A stretch of DNA of 64,000 nucleotides, taken from NCBI RefSeq assembly GCF_016132545.1, contig NZ_CP066167.1, positions 4,014,571 to 4,078,570 of the forward strand. Reading direction: 5' to 3'. The notes below the pieces were generated by a model, which was given only the letters and a program-made list of their open reading frames with translations, was not told the origin of the DNA and ran no database searches. How positions within the stretch are numbered: position 1 is the stretch's first letter; each line of letters begins with the position of its first letter. The DNA is from Spongiibacter nanhainus (GTDB lineage: Bacteria > Pseudomonadota > Gammaproteobacteria > Pseudomonadales > Spongiibacteraceae). This document shows positions 45,112 through 56,372 of this stretch, piece after piece. A program made the translations under genes and the position numbers.

Positions 45112-46656
45112 TTACCAAGTCTGGGTGGACTTGAACTTGTCGACCAGTTCTTTGAACTTGCCTTCCAGTTCGTCGTTCCAGCTGCCGGTGTCGTTGATCT
45201 CTTTCATTACGCTCCCGTACTCGGCGTGAGCAAATGCGTGGATCGCAGATTCAAAGTCCAGCACCTTGGCGACTTCAACGTCTTTCAGGTGGCCTTCGTT
45301 GGCGCAGTAGAGAGACAGTGCCATATCGGCGATGCTCAGCGGGCTGTACTGCTTCTGCTTCATCAACTCGGTCACGCGCTCACCCTGATCCAGCTGGGCT
45401 TTGGTCGCGTCATCCAGGTCAGAGGCAAACTGGGAGAAAGCCGCCAGTTCGCGGTACTGAGCCAGTGCGGTACGAATACCGCCGGACAGCTTTTTAATGA
45501 CCTTGGTCTGTGCTGAACCACCTACCCGCGATACCGAGATACCGGCGTTCATCGCAGGGCGGATACCGGCATTAAACATGTCGGTTTCCAGGAAGATCTG
45601 ACCGTCGGTAATCGAGATAACGTTGGTCGGTACGAAAGCCGAGACGTCACCGGCCTGGGTTTCGATGATGGGCAGTGCGGTCAAGGAACCGGTTTTGCCT
45701 TTCACTTCACCGTTGGTGAATTTCTCAACGTAGTCGGCAGAGACCCGTGCCGCGCGCTCCAACAGACGAGAGTGGAGGTAGAAAACGTCACCGGGGTAAG
45801 CTTCACGGCCCGGCGGACGGCGCAACAACAGGGAGATTTGACGGTAGGCCCAAGCCTGCTTGGTCAAATCATCGTAGATGATCAGTGCATCTTCACCGCG
45901 GTCGCGGTAGTACTCACCGATGGTACAACCGGTGAAGGGAGCGATGTACTGCATGGACGCCGGGTCGGAAGCGGTTGCCGCGACGATGATGGTGTGATCC
46001 ATCGCGCCGTGCTCTTCCAGTTTGCGCACTACCGCAGCGATAGAAGAGGCCTTCTGGCCCACCGCCACGTAGACACACTTAATGCCGGAGTCTTTCTGGT
46101 TGATGATGGCGTCAACCGCAACCGCAGTCTTACCAATCTGACGGTCGCCGATGATCAGCTCACGCTGACCGCGACCGATGGGTACCATCGCATCAACGGC
46201 CTTCAGACCGATCTGTACCGGCTGGTCAACCGATTGACGCCAGATTACACCGGGGGCGACTTTTTCGATCGCGTCGGTTTCTTTGGCTTCAATAGGGCCT
46301 TTACCGTCGATGGGGTTACCCAGAGAGTCGATAACACGACCCTGGAGTTCCGGACCGACCGGTACTTCCAGGATGCGGCCGGTGCACTTACAGGTTTGTC
46401 CTTCAGCGATGCCAAAGGCATCACCCAGAACAACCGCACCGACGGAGTCGCGCTCCAGGTTGAGGGCCATACCGAAACGGCCGCCCTCAAATTCAATCAT
46501 TTCACCGTACATCACATCGGTCAGACCGTGGATACGTACGATACCGTCGGAAACCGAAACGATAGTGCCCTCATTCTGGGCTTGGGCAGAGACATCCAGT
46601 TGGTCGATGCGCTGCTTGATAATATCGCTGATTTCGGAGGGATTCAGTTGCTGCAT
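45112..46656 (-). CDS. atpA: ATP synthase alpha subunit
   Basis: 514 residues; regulatory nucleotide-binding subunit. P-loop [11 protein letters not shown] (about 169-179), [48 protein letters not shown], and the arginine-finger region [17 protein letters not shown]-terminal [17 protein letters not shown] is the delta-binding segment. GAGGAA precedes the ATG. Confidence 0.99.
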   Translation of the reverse strand: MQQLNPSEISDIIKQRIDQLDVSAQAQNEGTIVSVSDGIVRIHGLTDVMYGEMIEFEGGRFGMALNLERDSVGAVVLGDAFGIAEGQTCKCTGRILEVPVGPELQGRVIDSLGNPIDGKGPIEAKETDAIEKVAPGVIWRQSVDQPVQIGLKAVDAMVPIGRGQRELIIGDRQIGKTAVAVDAIINQKDSGIKCVYVAVGQKASSIAAVVRKLEEHGAMDHTIIVAATASDPASMQYIAPFTGCTIGEYYRDRGEDALIIYDDLTKQAWAYRQISLLLRRPPGREAYPGDVFYLHSRLLERAARVSADYVEKFTNGEVKGKTGSLTALPIIETQAGDVSAFVPTNVISITDGQIFLETDMFNAGIRPAMNAGISVSRVGGSAQTKVIKKLSGGIRTALAQYRELAAFSQFASDLDDATKAQLDQGERVTELMKQKQYSPLSIADMALSLYCANEGHLKDVEVAKVLDFESAIHAFAHAEYGSVMKEINDTGSWNDELEGKFKELVDKFKSTQTW

Positions 46657-46689
46657 GCTCTGTTCCTCAATCCAATTCTCTTAATGCGC

Positions 46690-47226
46690 TCAGGAGTGTA
46701 AAGATTCGGCAAGCTTAGCCAGCCGACCGCGTACCGAGCCATCGATCACCAGGTCGCCGGCGCGAACAATCACGCCGCCCATCAGGCTGCGGTCTTCGCG
46801 GCTGCTTACTTTTACCTGGCGTTCCAGTTTTTTACTCAGAACGTCTGCCAGACGCTGCTCGGACTCAGAGTCCAGGGCAAACGCTGTGGTCAGCTCGACG
46901 TCCACGGATTTCTCCTGAACGGCCTTGAGCGCCTCGAACTGCTCACTAATCATCGGCAGCAGTGAAAGACGCTTGTTTTCTGAGAGAATTCTGATGAAAT
47001 TCTGACCACCTGCATCCAGCGTATCACCACAGACATCGATAAATGCCTGGGCTTGCTTGTCGCGAGTGATGGAGGGAGAAGACAACAATGCCTTCACCGC
47101 ATCCTGCTGGGACACTGCCGCAGCAGTTACCAACATCTCGGACCATTTCGCCAATGCAGACGACGCCAAGGCGTGCTCGAAAGCGGCCTTGGCATAGGGT
47201 CTAGCCGTTGTGCTCAATTCAGCCAT
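46690..47226 (-). CDS. atpH: ATP synthase delta subunit
   Basis: 178 residues; peripheral-stalk cap on F1. N-terminal helical bundle starts [20 protein letters not shown]; the C-terminal [32 protein letters not shown] is the family signature. ATG 47226 with GAGGT seven bases upstream is preferred over TTG 47232. Confidence 0.97.
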   Translation of the reverse strand: MAELSTTARPYAKAAFEHALASSALAKWSEMLVTAAAVSQQDAVKALLSSPSITRDKQAQAFIDVCGDTLDAGGQNFIRILSENKRLSLLPMISEQFEALKAVQEKSVDVELTTAFALDSESEQRLADVLSKKLERQVKVSSREDRSLMGGVIVRAGDLVIDGSVRGRLAKLAESLHS

Positions 47227-47238
47227 GATCAACCTCGC

Positions 47239-47709
47239 TTATAGGCTTGCGGCCAGCTTGTCGACCATGTCCTTGTGCACCGACTCGTCGATGGAAGCAT
47301 CCAATACCTTCTCGGCACCAGCCAGAGCCAGGGCAGCAACCTGTGCGCGCAAAGCTTCTTTGGCGCGGTTAACTTCCTGCTCTACCTCGGCCTGGGCAGC
47401 GGCTTTGATCCGCTCACCCTCGGTGCGGGCATTGTCTTTGGCTTCGTCAACGATTTGGTTGGCGCGCTTGTTAGCGGCCTCGATGATAGAAGCCGCTTCC
47501 GCTTTCGCTTCGCGCAGTTGCTTGGTTGCTTTCTCTTGAGCCAGCTCAAGATCGCGACCTGCGCGGTCGGCAGCGTCTAGACCGTCAGCAATTTGTTTTT
47601 CACGCTCTTCCATCATCTTGCGAATGGCGCCCCACACAAAAGCGTAGGTAAACCAAACGAAGAACAGGAAGGCGATCGATTGTCCAATCAGTGTGAGATT
47701 AATATTCAC
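47239..47709 (-). CDS. atpF: ATP synthase subunit b
   Basis: 156 residues; peripheral stalk. N-terminal membrane helix ([26 protein letters not shown]) followed by a long charged coiled coil (about 30-135). E. coli b has 156 residues as well. Between atpE and atpH. Confidence 0.98.
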   Translation of the reverse strand: MNINLTLIGQSIAFLFFVWFTYAFVWGAIRKMMEEREKQIADGLDAADRAGRDLELAQEKATKQLREAKAEAASIIEAANKRANQIVDEAKDNARTEGERIKAAAQAEVEQEVNRAKEALRAQVAALALAGAEKVLDASIDESVHKDMVDKLAASL

Positions 47710-47764
47710 GCCGATACCTCTTCTATGTCATTTGCTGAACGTGTCGTTTTGGTACCAGTTGCAC

Positions 47765-48019
<255 letters not shown>

Positions 48020-48081
48020 TCAGTTAAAGTTAAAAAGTTAAAACAACGTCAAGTTAATAAAAAAGCATTCAAAATCGTTTA

Positions 48082-49020
<939 letters not shown>

Positions 49021-49052
49021 TCACTCTCATTTCAATGCTAATAAATTCGTTG

Positions 49053-49487
49053 TCATTCCGCGCTGCGGGGTCGCCACACAGCCACTAGCAGAATGTTGAG
49101 CAGCAGCATTACCAGATACGCTGCCAGCAATATAAATTCGTTCAGCGTCTCGTAGAACGCAAATACTGTCGCAAAGCCCGCCAAAGTGACGGCGTATTTA
49201 CCCGCCTCGCCGCGGTAGAAGGACGAGGCCACTTTGCGTGCGTGCGCCGCACCGGCATAGCGAAATGCCTGGCGAGCAAAATACGCATTGGGTACAACGG
49301 AAATCAGTCCGCCGATTAACAGAGAAAGTGCATTATCTCTGCCCGAGGGGAGTGCCATGACACTGGCCAGTATCACGAGAACGCACTGCACACCGTAAAT
49401 TTTTAGCAGGGGCGGCCGGATTGTGTTTACCAGCCTGGTCGACAGCCGACGGCTTTCTCGCTGCTGTGCTGTCATCACCCACCGCAT
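49053..49487 (-). CDS. atpI: ATP synthase I (assembly protein AtpI)
   Basis: 144 residues, four helices; assists c-ring assembly or Mg transport. Blocks LLIGGLISVVPNAYFARQAFRYAGA and SSFYRGEAGKYAVTLAGFATVFAF are typical. ATG 49487 is used; ATG 49475 (MTAQQRES) is also possible. First gene of the atp operon, 35 bp before atpB. Confidence 0.93.
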   Translation of the reverse strand: MRWVMTAQQRESRRLSTRLVNTIRPPLLKIYGVQCVLVILASVMALPSGRDNALSLLIGGLISVVPNAYFARQAFRYAGAAHARKVASSFYRGEAGKYAVTLAGFATVFAFYETLNEFILLAAYLVMLLLNILLVAVWRPRSAE

Positions 49488-49532
49488 ATAGCCAGTGCAG
49501 CGCTAACACTGCATGTCCAAAAAGCGGGGCGA

Positions 49533-49562
49533 ATTATAGACGTTTCACTGGCTAAGGATCAA
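49533..49562 (-). promoter_or_regulatory. Sigma-70 promoter of the atp operon
   Basis: -10 TATAAT (perfect, 49538-49533) and -35 TTGATC (49562-49557) on the minus strand, 18 bp apart. It lies 46 bp upstream of atpI. Confidence 0.75.
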
Positions 49563-49660
49563 CCGATTTTAGCGCCAAAGCCACCCCGCAGGTAATATTT
49601 ACCCGGCCGATTTATAGCCCAGTTTCAATCGCTTAGCGCTCAGTAATCAACACCACTGTC

Positions 49661-49682
49661 TAAAATACTACATACGGTAGTA
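49661..49682 (-). terminator. Weak terminator after parB
   Basis: TACTAC-loop-GTAGTA stem followed by TTTTA on the minus strand, 27 bp after the parB stop. Short AT-rich stem, so efficiency is doubtful. The rest of 49488-49708 holds only the atp promoter. Confidence 0.45.
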
Positions 49683-49708
49683 GCTGGGCGCTTTTACTAC
49701 TAAATAAG

Positions 49709-50644
49709 CTATTTGATATGGGCGAGTATTCCCTCTAGCTCATCCAGGTTACTGTATTTGATGGTGAGCTTACCGCTCCCTTTGGCGCCGTGTTGAATAC
49801 TGACCGGTGAGCCGACCTTTTCGGACAGGCTTTCCTGAAGTTGACGAATGTCAGGATCCACTTTTGGTTTGGTGGCTTCGGTGCCTTTGTCGTCGACAAT
49901 GCGCCGCACCAGCGCTTCCGTTTGCCGCACCGACAACCCACGACTGACCACGGTGGCCGCTGCCGACGATTGCTTGTCAGTGCCCAGACCGAGAATGGCC
50001 CGGGCGTGACCCATTTCTATATCACCATTTTCCAGCAGCCTTTGCACGTCTTCCCGCAAGCCGGTCAAGCGCAGTAGATTGGTGATGGTGGTCCGGGACT
50101 TGCCCACCAGCTTGGCAATTTCAGCGTGGGTCAGCTCAAATTCCTGTTGCAGACGCTGCATCGCCAGCGCCTCTTCCATGGGGTTGAGATCTTCGCGCTG
50201 CAGGTTTTCGATCAATGCCATCGCCGCCGCGGTTTCATCGGCGACATCCCGAATCAGTGCGGGCACCGACTCCAGACCGGCCAGCTGCGAAGCGCGCCAA
50301 CGGCGCTCACCGGCGATAATCTCGTAGCGGTCCTGGGCCAAACGACGAACAACAATGGGCTGCATAATGCCCTGGGAGCGAATTGAGTTGGCCAGCTCTT
50401 CCAGGGCATCGGGGTGCATATCCCGCCGCGGTTGGTAGCGGCCCCGCTGCATAAATTCTACTGGCAGGTTGCGCAGCTCTCCCTCGACACCGCCGTCGTT
50501 CTCACTGGCCTCCGCTGCAGGACTGGCAGCGGGCACAGCAACACTGGCAGTCTCGCCTGAGGCCTGCTCCGCCACCGCCACCGGTGTGGATTGCGCGCCC
50601 AACAGGGCATCGAGGCCGCGTCCCAGTCCGCGTTTTTTAGCCAT
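49709..50644 (-). CDS. parB: Chromosome partitioning protein ParB (Spo0J)
   Basis: 311 residues; CTP-dependent DNA clamp that loads at parS near the origin. Start MAKKRGLGRGLDALLG is the universal N-terminus. The CTPase/ParB box includes LPVEFMQRGRYQPRRDM, the Arg-rich GRRWRASQLAGL (GERRWRA) and the helix-turn-helix LTHAEIAKLVGKSRTTITNLLRL; the C-terminal dimer domain ends LEGILAHIK. The ATG at 50644 overlaps the parA stop by 8 bases; a much longer open frame to 50881 is only the parA antisense-frame extension and is ignored. Confidence 0.98.
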   Translation of the reverse strand: MAKKRGLGRGLDALLGAQSTPVAVAEQASGETASVAVPAASPAAEASENDGGVEGELRNLPVEFMQRGRYQPRRDMHPDALEELANSIRSQGIMQPIVVRRLAQDRYEIIAGERRWRASQLAGLESVPALIRDVADETAAAMALIENLQREDLNPMEEALAMQRLQQEFELTHAEIAKLVGKSRTTITNLLRLTGLREDVQRLLENGDIEMGHARAILGLGTDKQSSAAATVVSRGLSVRQTEALVRRIVDDKGTEATKPKVDPDIRQLQESLSEKVGSPVSIQHGAKGSGKLTIKYSNLDELEGILAHIK

Positions 50645-51464
50645 GAATGTGTTCCGTCTGCTGTGGATCGTGTTGCTGGTTTTCCATATCGCCCTGTTTT
50701 TGCGCGGCGCGGCGCAACAATTCTCCGGCCAGGGCCAGATAAGCCAAGGCGCCCTTAGACTGCTTATCGTAGTAGAGCACCGGTAAGCCGTGGCTAGGTG
50801 CCTCGGCGAGACGCACGTTGCGGGGGATAACCGTACTGTAGAGCTGATCGCCAAAATGGCGACGCAGATCTTCAGTGACATGGTTGGTCAAACTGTTGCG
50901 GCCATCGTACATGGTGCGCAGGATGCCCTCGATTTCCAGGTCCGGATTAATCAGTTGTTTGACTCGGTTAACGGTATTGAGCAAAGCCGACAATCCTTCC
51001 AGCGCGTAATATTCGCACTGCATGGGGATAATCACCCCATCCGCTGCCGCCAGCGCGTTGACGGTGAGCATGTTCAGTGAGGGCGGACAATCGATCAGAA
51101 TGTAATCGTAGTCAGCCAGCACTGCGGCCAAAGCTTCTTTCAGTCGGAATTCCCGGCCGATTTCATTGATCAGTTCCACCTCTGCCGCAGTGAGATCCTG
51201 ATTGGCTGGCAGTACGGAAAAACCGCTTTCCGGCGCGGGCTTCACAATGGCGGCGATAGCGGCGCCATCAACCAGCACATCGTAGACTGACTGCTCCAGG
51301 TCATTTTTATCCACCCCGCTACCCATGGTGGCATTGCCTTGGGGGTCGAGATCAATAAGCAGCACGCGACGCTTGGTGGCCGCCAGCGACGCCGCCAGAT
51401 TGACACTGGTCGTGGTCTTGCCGACACCGCCTTTTTGATTGGTGATTGCCAATACCGTGGCCAC
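50637..51464 (-). CDS. parA: Chromosome partitioning ATPase ParA (Soj)
   Basis: 275 residues; deviant Walker ATPase KGGVGKTT (about 11-18), LLIDLDPQGNATMGSG, YILIDCPPSLNMLTVNALAAAD, and C-terminal APSHGLPVLYYDKQSKGALAYLALAGELL. GTG start with AGGGGCG upstream. It moves ParB-bound origins. Follows rsmG as in most gammaproteobacteria. Confidence 0.98.
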   Translation of the reverse strand: MATVLAITNQKGGVGKTTTSVNLAASLAATKRRVLLIDLDPQGNATMGSGVDKNDLEQSVYDVLVDGAAIAAIVKPAPESGFSVLPANQDLTAAEVELINEIGREFRLKEALAAVLADYDYILIDCPPSLNMLTVNALAAADGVIIPMQCEYYALEGLSALLNTVNRVKQLINPDLEIEGILRTMYDGRNSLTNHVTEDLRRHFGDQLYSTVIPRNVRLAEAPSHGLPVLYYDKQSKGALAYLALAGELLRRAAQKQGDMENQQHDPQQTEHIHG

Positions 51465-51490
51465 AGGTAACGCCCCTAGTGATCGCGCCG

Positions 51491-52132
51491 TTACGGCGAC
51501 CCGGTATCGGAGTGAGACAGCACCAGCAGGTGGCGCGCCTCGTCGATGCCGGGAACATGAAGAGAATGACAGCCCTCGACGATAAAGCGTTTTGGCAGGT
51601 GACTCAACTCCTGCTCTGGATACTGACCCTTCATGGCGTACATTTTGCCCCCCTCAGCCAGCAAATGCTGACAGCCGGCGACCATGTCTGCCAGCGACGC
51701 AAAGGCCCGGGACAAAATACCATCAAAGCCGACCTCGTCGGACAAGGCCTCCACCCGGGTGCTGTGCACCACCACGTTGTTCAACCCAAGGCGCTGGCGG
51801 GCATCGATGAGAAACCGGGTTTTCTTGCCATTGCTATCCAGCAGTTCAAAGCGGCGCTGGGGAAACAAAATCGCCAGAGGGATGCCCGGCAGCCCGGCGC
51901 CCGTGCCAACATCCAAAAACCGCTGGCCACTGATGTGGGGAGCGATACTAAGGCTGTCCAGCAGATGCCGGGTCACCATCTCCAGCGGGTCGCGCACGGC
52001 GGTAAGGTTGTAGGCGCGGTTCCAACGCTGCAGCAGATCGAGGTAGGCCAGCAGCCCATCCCGCTGCGCAGCACTAATCTCTAGCCCCAACGCCCTCAGG
52101 CCCTGATCGAGACTGTCTTCCAGCGCCGCCAC
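51491..52132 (-). CDS. rsmG: 16S rRNA m7G527 methyltransferase RsmG (GidB)
   Basis: 213 residues. SAM motif FLDVGTGAGLPGIPLAI, upstream RHLLDSLSIAPHI and NLTAVRDPLEMVTRH, and LSRAFASLADMV are all hallmark GidB blocks. GTG start directly abuts the mnmG stop (TGA-GTG), so the two are co-translated. Confidence 0.98.
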   Translation of the reverse strand: MAALEDSLDQGLRALGLEISAAQRDGLLAYLDLLQRWNRAYNLTAVRDPLEMVTRHLLDSLSIAPHISGQRFLDVGTGAGLPGIPLAILFPQRRFELLDSNGKKTRFLIDARQRLGLNNVVVHSTRVEALSDEVGFDGILSRAFASLADMVAGCQHLLAEGGKMYAMKGQYPEQELSHLPKRFIVEGCHSLHVPGIDEARHLLVLSHSDTGSP

Positions 52133-54022
52133 TCAGGCCGACTTCCTGTCCAGCATGCCGCGTTTTTTCAGGGTAATCAGCAGCAGGGACACCGCCGCAG
52201 GGGTGACACCGGGAATGCGCGAGGCCTGGGCCAGAGTCTGGGGGCGAGTGTCGATCAGCTTTTGCTTAACCTCGTTGGACAGGCCCTCGATGACGGTGTA
52301 ATCGAAATCCACCGGCAGTGGGGTTTCCTCGTGGCGGCGCAGTTTTTCCACTTCGTCGTTCTGGCGCTGAATATAACCGGCGTATTTGACGTCGATCTCT
52401 ACCTGCTCAGACACTTGCTCGCTGACTGACACGCTGTCATCCAGCAGATGGGCTACATCGCCATAGCCCAACTCCGGGCGCTTAAGCAGTTCCAGCAGGT
52501 TGTATTCGTGGCCCAAGGGTTTGTTTAATTTGGGTGCCAGCTTATCAGCCGCTGCACTGTTGGGCTGTACCCAACTGGAGGCCAGCCGCTGACGCTCCCG
52601 TTCGATCTGCTCGCGTTTTTCACAAAATGCAGCCCAGCGCTGATCGTCCACCAGACCCAATTCGCGACCTTTTTCAGTAAGACGGCCGTCGGCATTGTCC
52701 TCCCGCAGCAACAGGCGATATTCCGCCCGGGAGGTAAACATGCGGTAAGGCTCTTTGGTGCCCATGGTAATCAAGTCATCCACCAATACACCGATGTAAG
52801 CCTCGTCCCGGCGGGGACACCAGGCGTCTTTGTCCTGTGCTTTCAACGCCGCATTGGCACCGGCCAGCAATCCCTGGGCGGCGGCCTCTTCGTAACCGGT
52901 AGTGCCATTGATCTGACCGGCAAAAAACAAGCCGTCGATAAATTTGGTTTCCAGCGATGACTTGAGGTCCCGGGGCTCAAAGAAGTCGTACTCGATAGCG
53001 TAACCGGGACGAGTCATATGGGCATTTTCAAAACCCTTGATGGAGCGCACCAGATCCAGCTGCACATCAAAAGGCAAGCTGGTGGAGATGCCATTGGGGT
53101 AGAGTTCGTGGGTATTGAGCCCCTCTGGCTCGATAAACACCTGATGGGAGGTTTTATCGGCAAAACGGTGGACCTTGTCCTCGATCGACGGGCAATAGCG
53201 GGGACCAATACCCTCAATCACCCCGGTATACATGGGGCTGCGATCCAGACCGCTGCGAATGATGTCATGGCTGCGCTCGTTAGTGTGGGTGATCCAGCAA
53301 CATACTTGGCGCGGGTGTTGATCCCGACGGCCGACGAAGGACATCACCGGAGCGGGATCGTCACCCCACTGCTGCTCTAGACCGTCGAAGTTGACAGTTT
53401 TGGCGTCTATGCGTGGCGGCGTGCCGGTTTTCAGCCGATCCACCCGGAAGGGCCGCTCCCGCAGGCGCTGGGCCAGTGCCAGTGCCGGCGGATCGCCTGC
53501 ACGTCCACCGCTGTGGTTGTCCAGGCCAATGTGGATTTTACCCCCCAGGAATGTCCCGGCAGTAAGAACCACTGTTTTCGCCATAAACCGCAAGCCAATG
53601 TTAGTTATCGCGCCCAACACCTGATCGTTGTCAATAATCAGGTCATCTACAGCCTGCTGAAAGATGGACAGGTTGGGCTGGTTTTCCAGAATTTCCCTAA
53701 TTGCCGCTTTGTACAAAACCCGGTCTGCCTGGGCTCGCGTGGCCCGTACAGCTGGGCCTTTGCGGGCATTGAGGACACGAAACTGTATGCCGCCCAGATC
53801 GGTGGCCGTGGCCATTGCGCCGCCCAAGGCGTCGATTTCCTTGACCAAATGGCTTTTGCCAATACCGCCAATAGCCGGATTGCAGGACATCTGACCCAGG
53901 GTCTCGATGTTATGGGTTAAAAGCAGGGTGGCACAGCCCATTCGTGCAGAGGCCAGCGCGGCCTCTGTGCCGGCGTGACCTCCACCGATCACGATGACGT
54001 CAAATTGCTGCGGATATTGCAC
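52133..54022 (-). CDS. mnmG: tRNA uridine-5-carboxymethylaminomethyl modification enzyme MnmG (GidA)
   Basis: 629 residues; FAD protein that with MnmE makes cmnm5U34 in tRNA. N-terminal FAD site [21 protein letters not shown], the conserved [65 protein letters not shown] block, [15 protein letters not shown] and the C-terminal helical MnmE-binding domain. GTG 54022 with AGGTG four bases upstream. Its usual neighbour mnmE is 5 kb away, beyond a sensory operon. Confidence 0.98.
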   Translation of the reverse strand: MQYPQQFDVIVIGGGHAGTEAALASARMGCATLLLTHNIETLGQMSCNPAIGGIGKSHLVKEIDALGGAMATATDLGGIQFRVLNARKGPAVRATRAQADRVLYKAAIREILENQPNLSIFQQAVDDLIIDNDQVLGAITNIGLRFMAKTVVLTAGTFLGGKIHIGLDNHSGGRAGDPPALALAQRLRERPFRVDRLKTGTPPRIDAKTVNFDGLEQQWGDDPAPVMSFVGRRDQHPRQVCCWITHTNERSHDIIRSGLDRSPMYTGVIEGIGPRYCPSIEDKVHRFADKTSHQVFIEPEGLNTHELYPNGISTSLPFDVQLDLVRSIKGFENAHMTRPGYAIEYDFFEPRDLKSSLETKFIDGLFFAGQINGTTGYEEAAAQGLLAGANAALKAQDKDAWCPRRDEAYIGVLVDDLITMGTKEPYRMFTSRAEYRLLLREDNADGRLTEKGRELGLVDDQRWAAFCEKREQIERERQRLASSWVQPNSAAADKLAPKLNKPLGHEYNLLELLKRPELGYGDVAHLLDDSVSVSEQVSEQVEIDVKYAGYIQRQNDEVEKLRRHEETPLPVDFDYTVIEGLSNEVKQKLIDTRPQTLAQASRIPGVTPAAVSLLLITLKKRGMLDRKSA

Positions 54023-54112
54023 GGTGCACCTGCGTAGATTGGCAAATGAAATGAGGCGGAAATTATACGTGTATCCCCAAGGGCTTCAAGAAATTGATGA
54101 AATTTTAATCAA

Positions 54113-54425
54113 CGCAATAAGAATATATAAAATAGAATATTAATATATGTTGATATATCTCTATGTTTTTATGTTTGTTGTAACTACTAGCGACAAGGGT
54201 TTATGTTGATAAGTTAGTTAACTTATTGATTTACAGGAATTTGTTGTGGTGTATAACCCTGGTGGTTATCCACAAATAAGCTGTCACTTCGCTGGGCACA
54301 TTCTTGGGATGAAATGTGGATAACTTCGCCATTTTTTTAGCTCTGTGGAAAACTGCCAAGTTACCCAGTGGTTGAACACCGCCGTTTAGACAGTTGTACG
54401 GTGATTATCTCCTGACTTATACACA
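54113..54425. promoter_or_regulatory. DnaA-box cluster with AT-rich stretch upstream of mnmG
   Basis: The 457 bp between the kinase gene and mnmG hold no gene. A very AT-rich stretch (54113-54180) is followed by four sequences fitting the DnaA box TTWTNCACA: TTATCCACA at 54266-54274 (+), TTATCCACA at 54315-54323 (-), TTTTCCACA at 54344-54352 (-) and TTATACACA at 54417-54425 (+). A fifth, weaker one is at 54248-54256 (-). This resembles the oriC-gidA layout of E. coli and the second, gidA-linked autonomous sequence known from pseudomonads. Whether it acts in initiation, DnaA titration or mnmG control is unknown. Confidence 0.7.
54209..54226. repeat. 18-bp palindrome in the mnmG upstream region
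   Basis: ATAAGTTA-GT-TAACTTAT, perfect 8-bp arms, placed between the AT-rich stretch and the DnaA boxes. Possible binding site of a dimeric regulator. Confidence 0.6.
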
Positions 54426-54479
54426 GATTTCCGGGTGTATTTTCTCGGTAATTTGGGCAGGGAGAGGGTGTGGTCGAGC

Positions 54480-56372
54480 TTAAGAAGACAAATTGAGCTG
54501 TTCGGCAATTTTCTTTTTAAGAGAGGCCAAGGTGACAGGCTTGATCAGAAAGTCGTTCATACCTACTGCAAAACAGCGCTTTTGATCGCTTTCCAGGTTG
54601 TTGGCGGTTAAGGCCAATATTGGCAGGTCGTTTTTTGACCACGTTTGTCGAATCGCTTTTGTGGCGGCAAAACCGTCCATTATTGGCATTTGCAGGTCCA
54701 TCAACACGATGTCTACCGCGTCAGTATCCAGTATCTCCAGTGCCTCCCGGCCGTTATTGGCTGTCGACACGCTCATACCGGCTTTGCGCAAGGTGCTTGC
54801 CACCAGCATTTGATTGATGGGGTTGTCTTCCACCACCAGCGCCCGGTGTCCGCTCAGTGACACCTGTTGTTCGTCGCCACTGTTGCGGGATACCTGACGG
54901 GGGCGACACTGGGTTTGCCAATGCAGTGTAAAGCTACTGCCACCACCGAGTTCACTGCGGACATTCAGATCCCCGCCGATCAGCTCGCAGATTCGATGAA
55001 CGATGGCCAGGCCGAGTCCAGAGCCGCCGTACTGTCGGGTAGTGGCACTGTCAGCCTGGCGAAAACGGTCAAAAATATGTGGGAGATGTTCAGGGGCGAT
55101 ACCGATGCCGGTATCAGTTACTTCCAAGGTCAGGTCGATCCGGTTGTCGGCGTGTATGTGGCCGCTTAAAACCACCTCGATACTGCCGCTGTGGGTAAAC
55201 TTAACAGCATTGGAACACAGGTTAATCAGTATCTGTCGGCAGCGTGTTTCATCGCCGAGAATCTCGATATTTTCCAGGTCCTCATTGCTGTCGGTGGTGA
55301 ATTCTAGGCCTTTGCGATTGGCCTCCAAGCGCAATGGTTCCAGCATCTGACCCAGCAAGACCGCCGGGCAAAAATAGGCTTCTTCTAATTTGACTTCGCC
55401 CTTTTCTATTTTAGAGAAGTCGAGGATATCGTTGACGATGTCCAGTAGGTGTTCGCTGGAAGAGCGGGCTATTGCGACATACTCCTGCTGCTCTTTATTC
55501 AGGGGTGTGCCGGCCAGTAGCTGTAACATGCCCAGTGCGCCATTCATCGGTGTGCGCAATTCGTGGGTCATTGTGGCCAGAAATAGGCTTTTGGCATTGT
55601 TGGCTTCTTCGGCGCCCGCTTTAGCCACCTCAAGCTCTTTGACATGTTGTTCGAGGCGTTGCCTTTGCTCGGCAATACTCTCTGCCATGGTGTTGATATG
55701 GGCCTGGAGTTCACCCAGTTCGCCCTCACCAACGACGTGGATTCTAGCCTGGGTATCTCCCCCGGCGATTTTTTTAGTTACGGACTGGACTTCCGTTAAT
55801 GGGCGGGAGAAGCGACGACTGATGATGGCTGCCAATAGCCCACATAACAGGAAACTCAGCAGCGCGATTGCCGATGATACCAACGTGATTTGCCGCTGAA
55901 TTCCCAGTAAGGCGGCATCAGAGAGTACCACGCTGACGGTACCTAAAATCTCCGATGGACCCGAAGCGCTGAGTACTTCTCCGGTTATGGCGTCACGCAC
56001 TGGTATCTGGCGTTGGACAATATTCTTTTTTACGCGAATGGTGCCGTGCTGCTGGCTGTCGTTTGTAACCGACACCGTTCGTTGATTGCGGATATCGTAA
56101 ACTGAAATGGCGATCAAATCGTCGCTCATTACCGATTGGAGAATCTCCTCGAGTTGTTCGTCGTTGCCGCTGATCAGTGCCAGTTCTGAAACCGCAGCGA
56201 TGTTCTCGGCAGTTCGGTGACCGATATCGATCTGATACTGTTTTGCATCGCTTAGCCGTGCCCCCAAGGAGTAGCTAAATAAAGCGAAAAATAGCAGCAG
56301 TGTGGGGGTGATACCCACCAACAGGATTTGTGAGAACAAAGAACGAGGACGCCATATCCGCAAGCGTTTCAT
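54480..56372 (-). CDS. Membrane hybrid sensor histidine kinase
   Basis: 630 residues. TM1 (about 13-33), a periplasmic sensor of about 130 residues (GHRTAENIAAVSELALISGNDEQLEEILQSVM..., CHASE8-like), TM2 (about 165-188), HAMP, HisKA with MTHELRTPMNGALG (phospho-His), HATPase with N box NLCSNAVKFTHSG, G1 DTGIGIA and G2 GGSGLGLAIV, then a receiver domain with VVEDNPINQMLVA and the phospho-Asp in IVLMDLQMPIMDGFAATKAIR. No Hpt or output domain. The ATG overlaps the stop of the binding-protein gene by four bases (ATGA). Probably it senses the bound state of that protein. No partner response regulator with DNA-binding output is encoded next to it. Confidence 0.92.
   Translation of the reverse strand: MKRLRIWRPRSLFSQILLVGITPTLLLFFALFSYSLGARLSDAKQYQIDIGHRTAENIAAVSELALISGNDEQLEEILQSVMSDDLIAISVYDIRNQRTVSVTNDSQQHGTIRVKKNIVQRQIPVRDAITGEVLSASGPSEILGTVSVVLSDAALLGIQRQITLVSSAIALLSFLLCGLLAAIISRRFSRPLTEVQSVTKKIAGGDTQARIHVVGEGELGELQAHINTMAESIAEQRQRLEQHVKELEVAKAGAEEANNAKSLFLATMTHELRTPMNGALGMLQLLAGTPLNKEQQEYVAIARSSSEHLLDIVNDILDFSKIEKGEVKLEEAYFCPAVLLGQMLEPLRLEANRKGLEFTTDSNEDLENIEILGDETRCRQILINLCSNAVKFTHSGSIEVVLSGHIHADNRIDLTLEVTDTGIGIAPEHLPHIFDRFRQADSATTRQYGGSGLGLAIVHRICELIGGDLNVRSELGGGSSFTLHWQTQCRPRQVSRNSGDEQQVSLSGHRALVVEDNPINQMLVASTLRKAGMSVSTANNGREALEILDTDAVDIVLMDLQMPIMDGFAATKAIRQTWSKNDLPILALTANNLESDQKRCFAVGMNDFLIKPVTLASLKKKIAEQLNLSS

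Noticed and set aside
49709..50881. Long open frame extending parB upstream to 50881
   Set aside because: The extra residues lie in an alternative frame inside parA and have no ParB-like sequence; MAKKRGLGRGLDALLG at 50644 is the family start.
49488..54479. parS sites (TGTTTCACGTGAAACA) near parAB
   Set aside because: No clear match noticed in this window; a pattern search allowing two mismatches would settle it.
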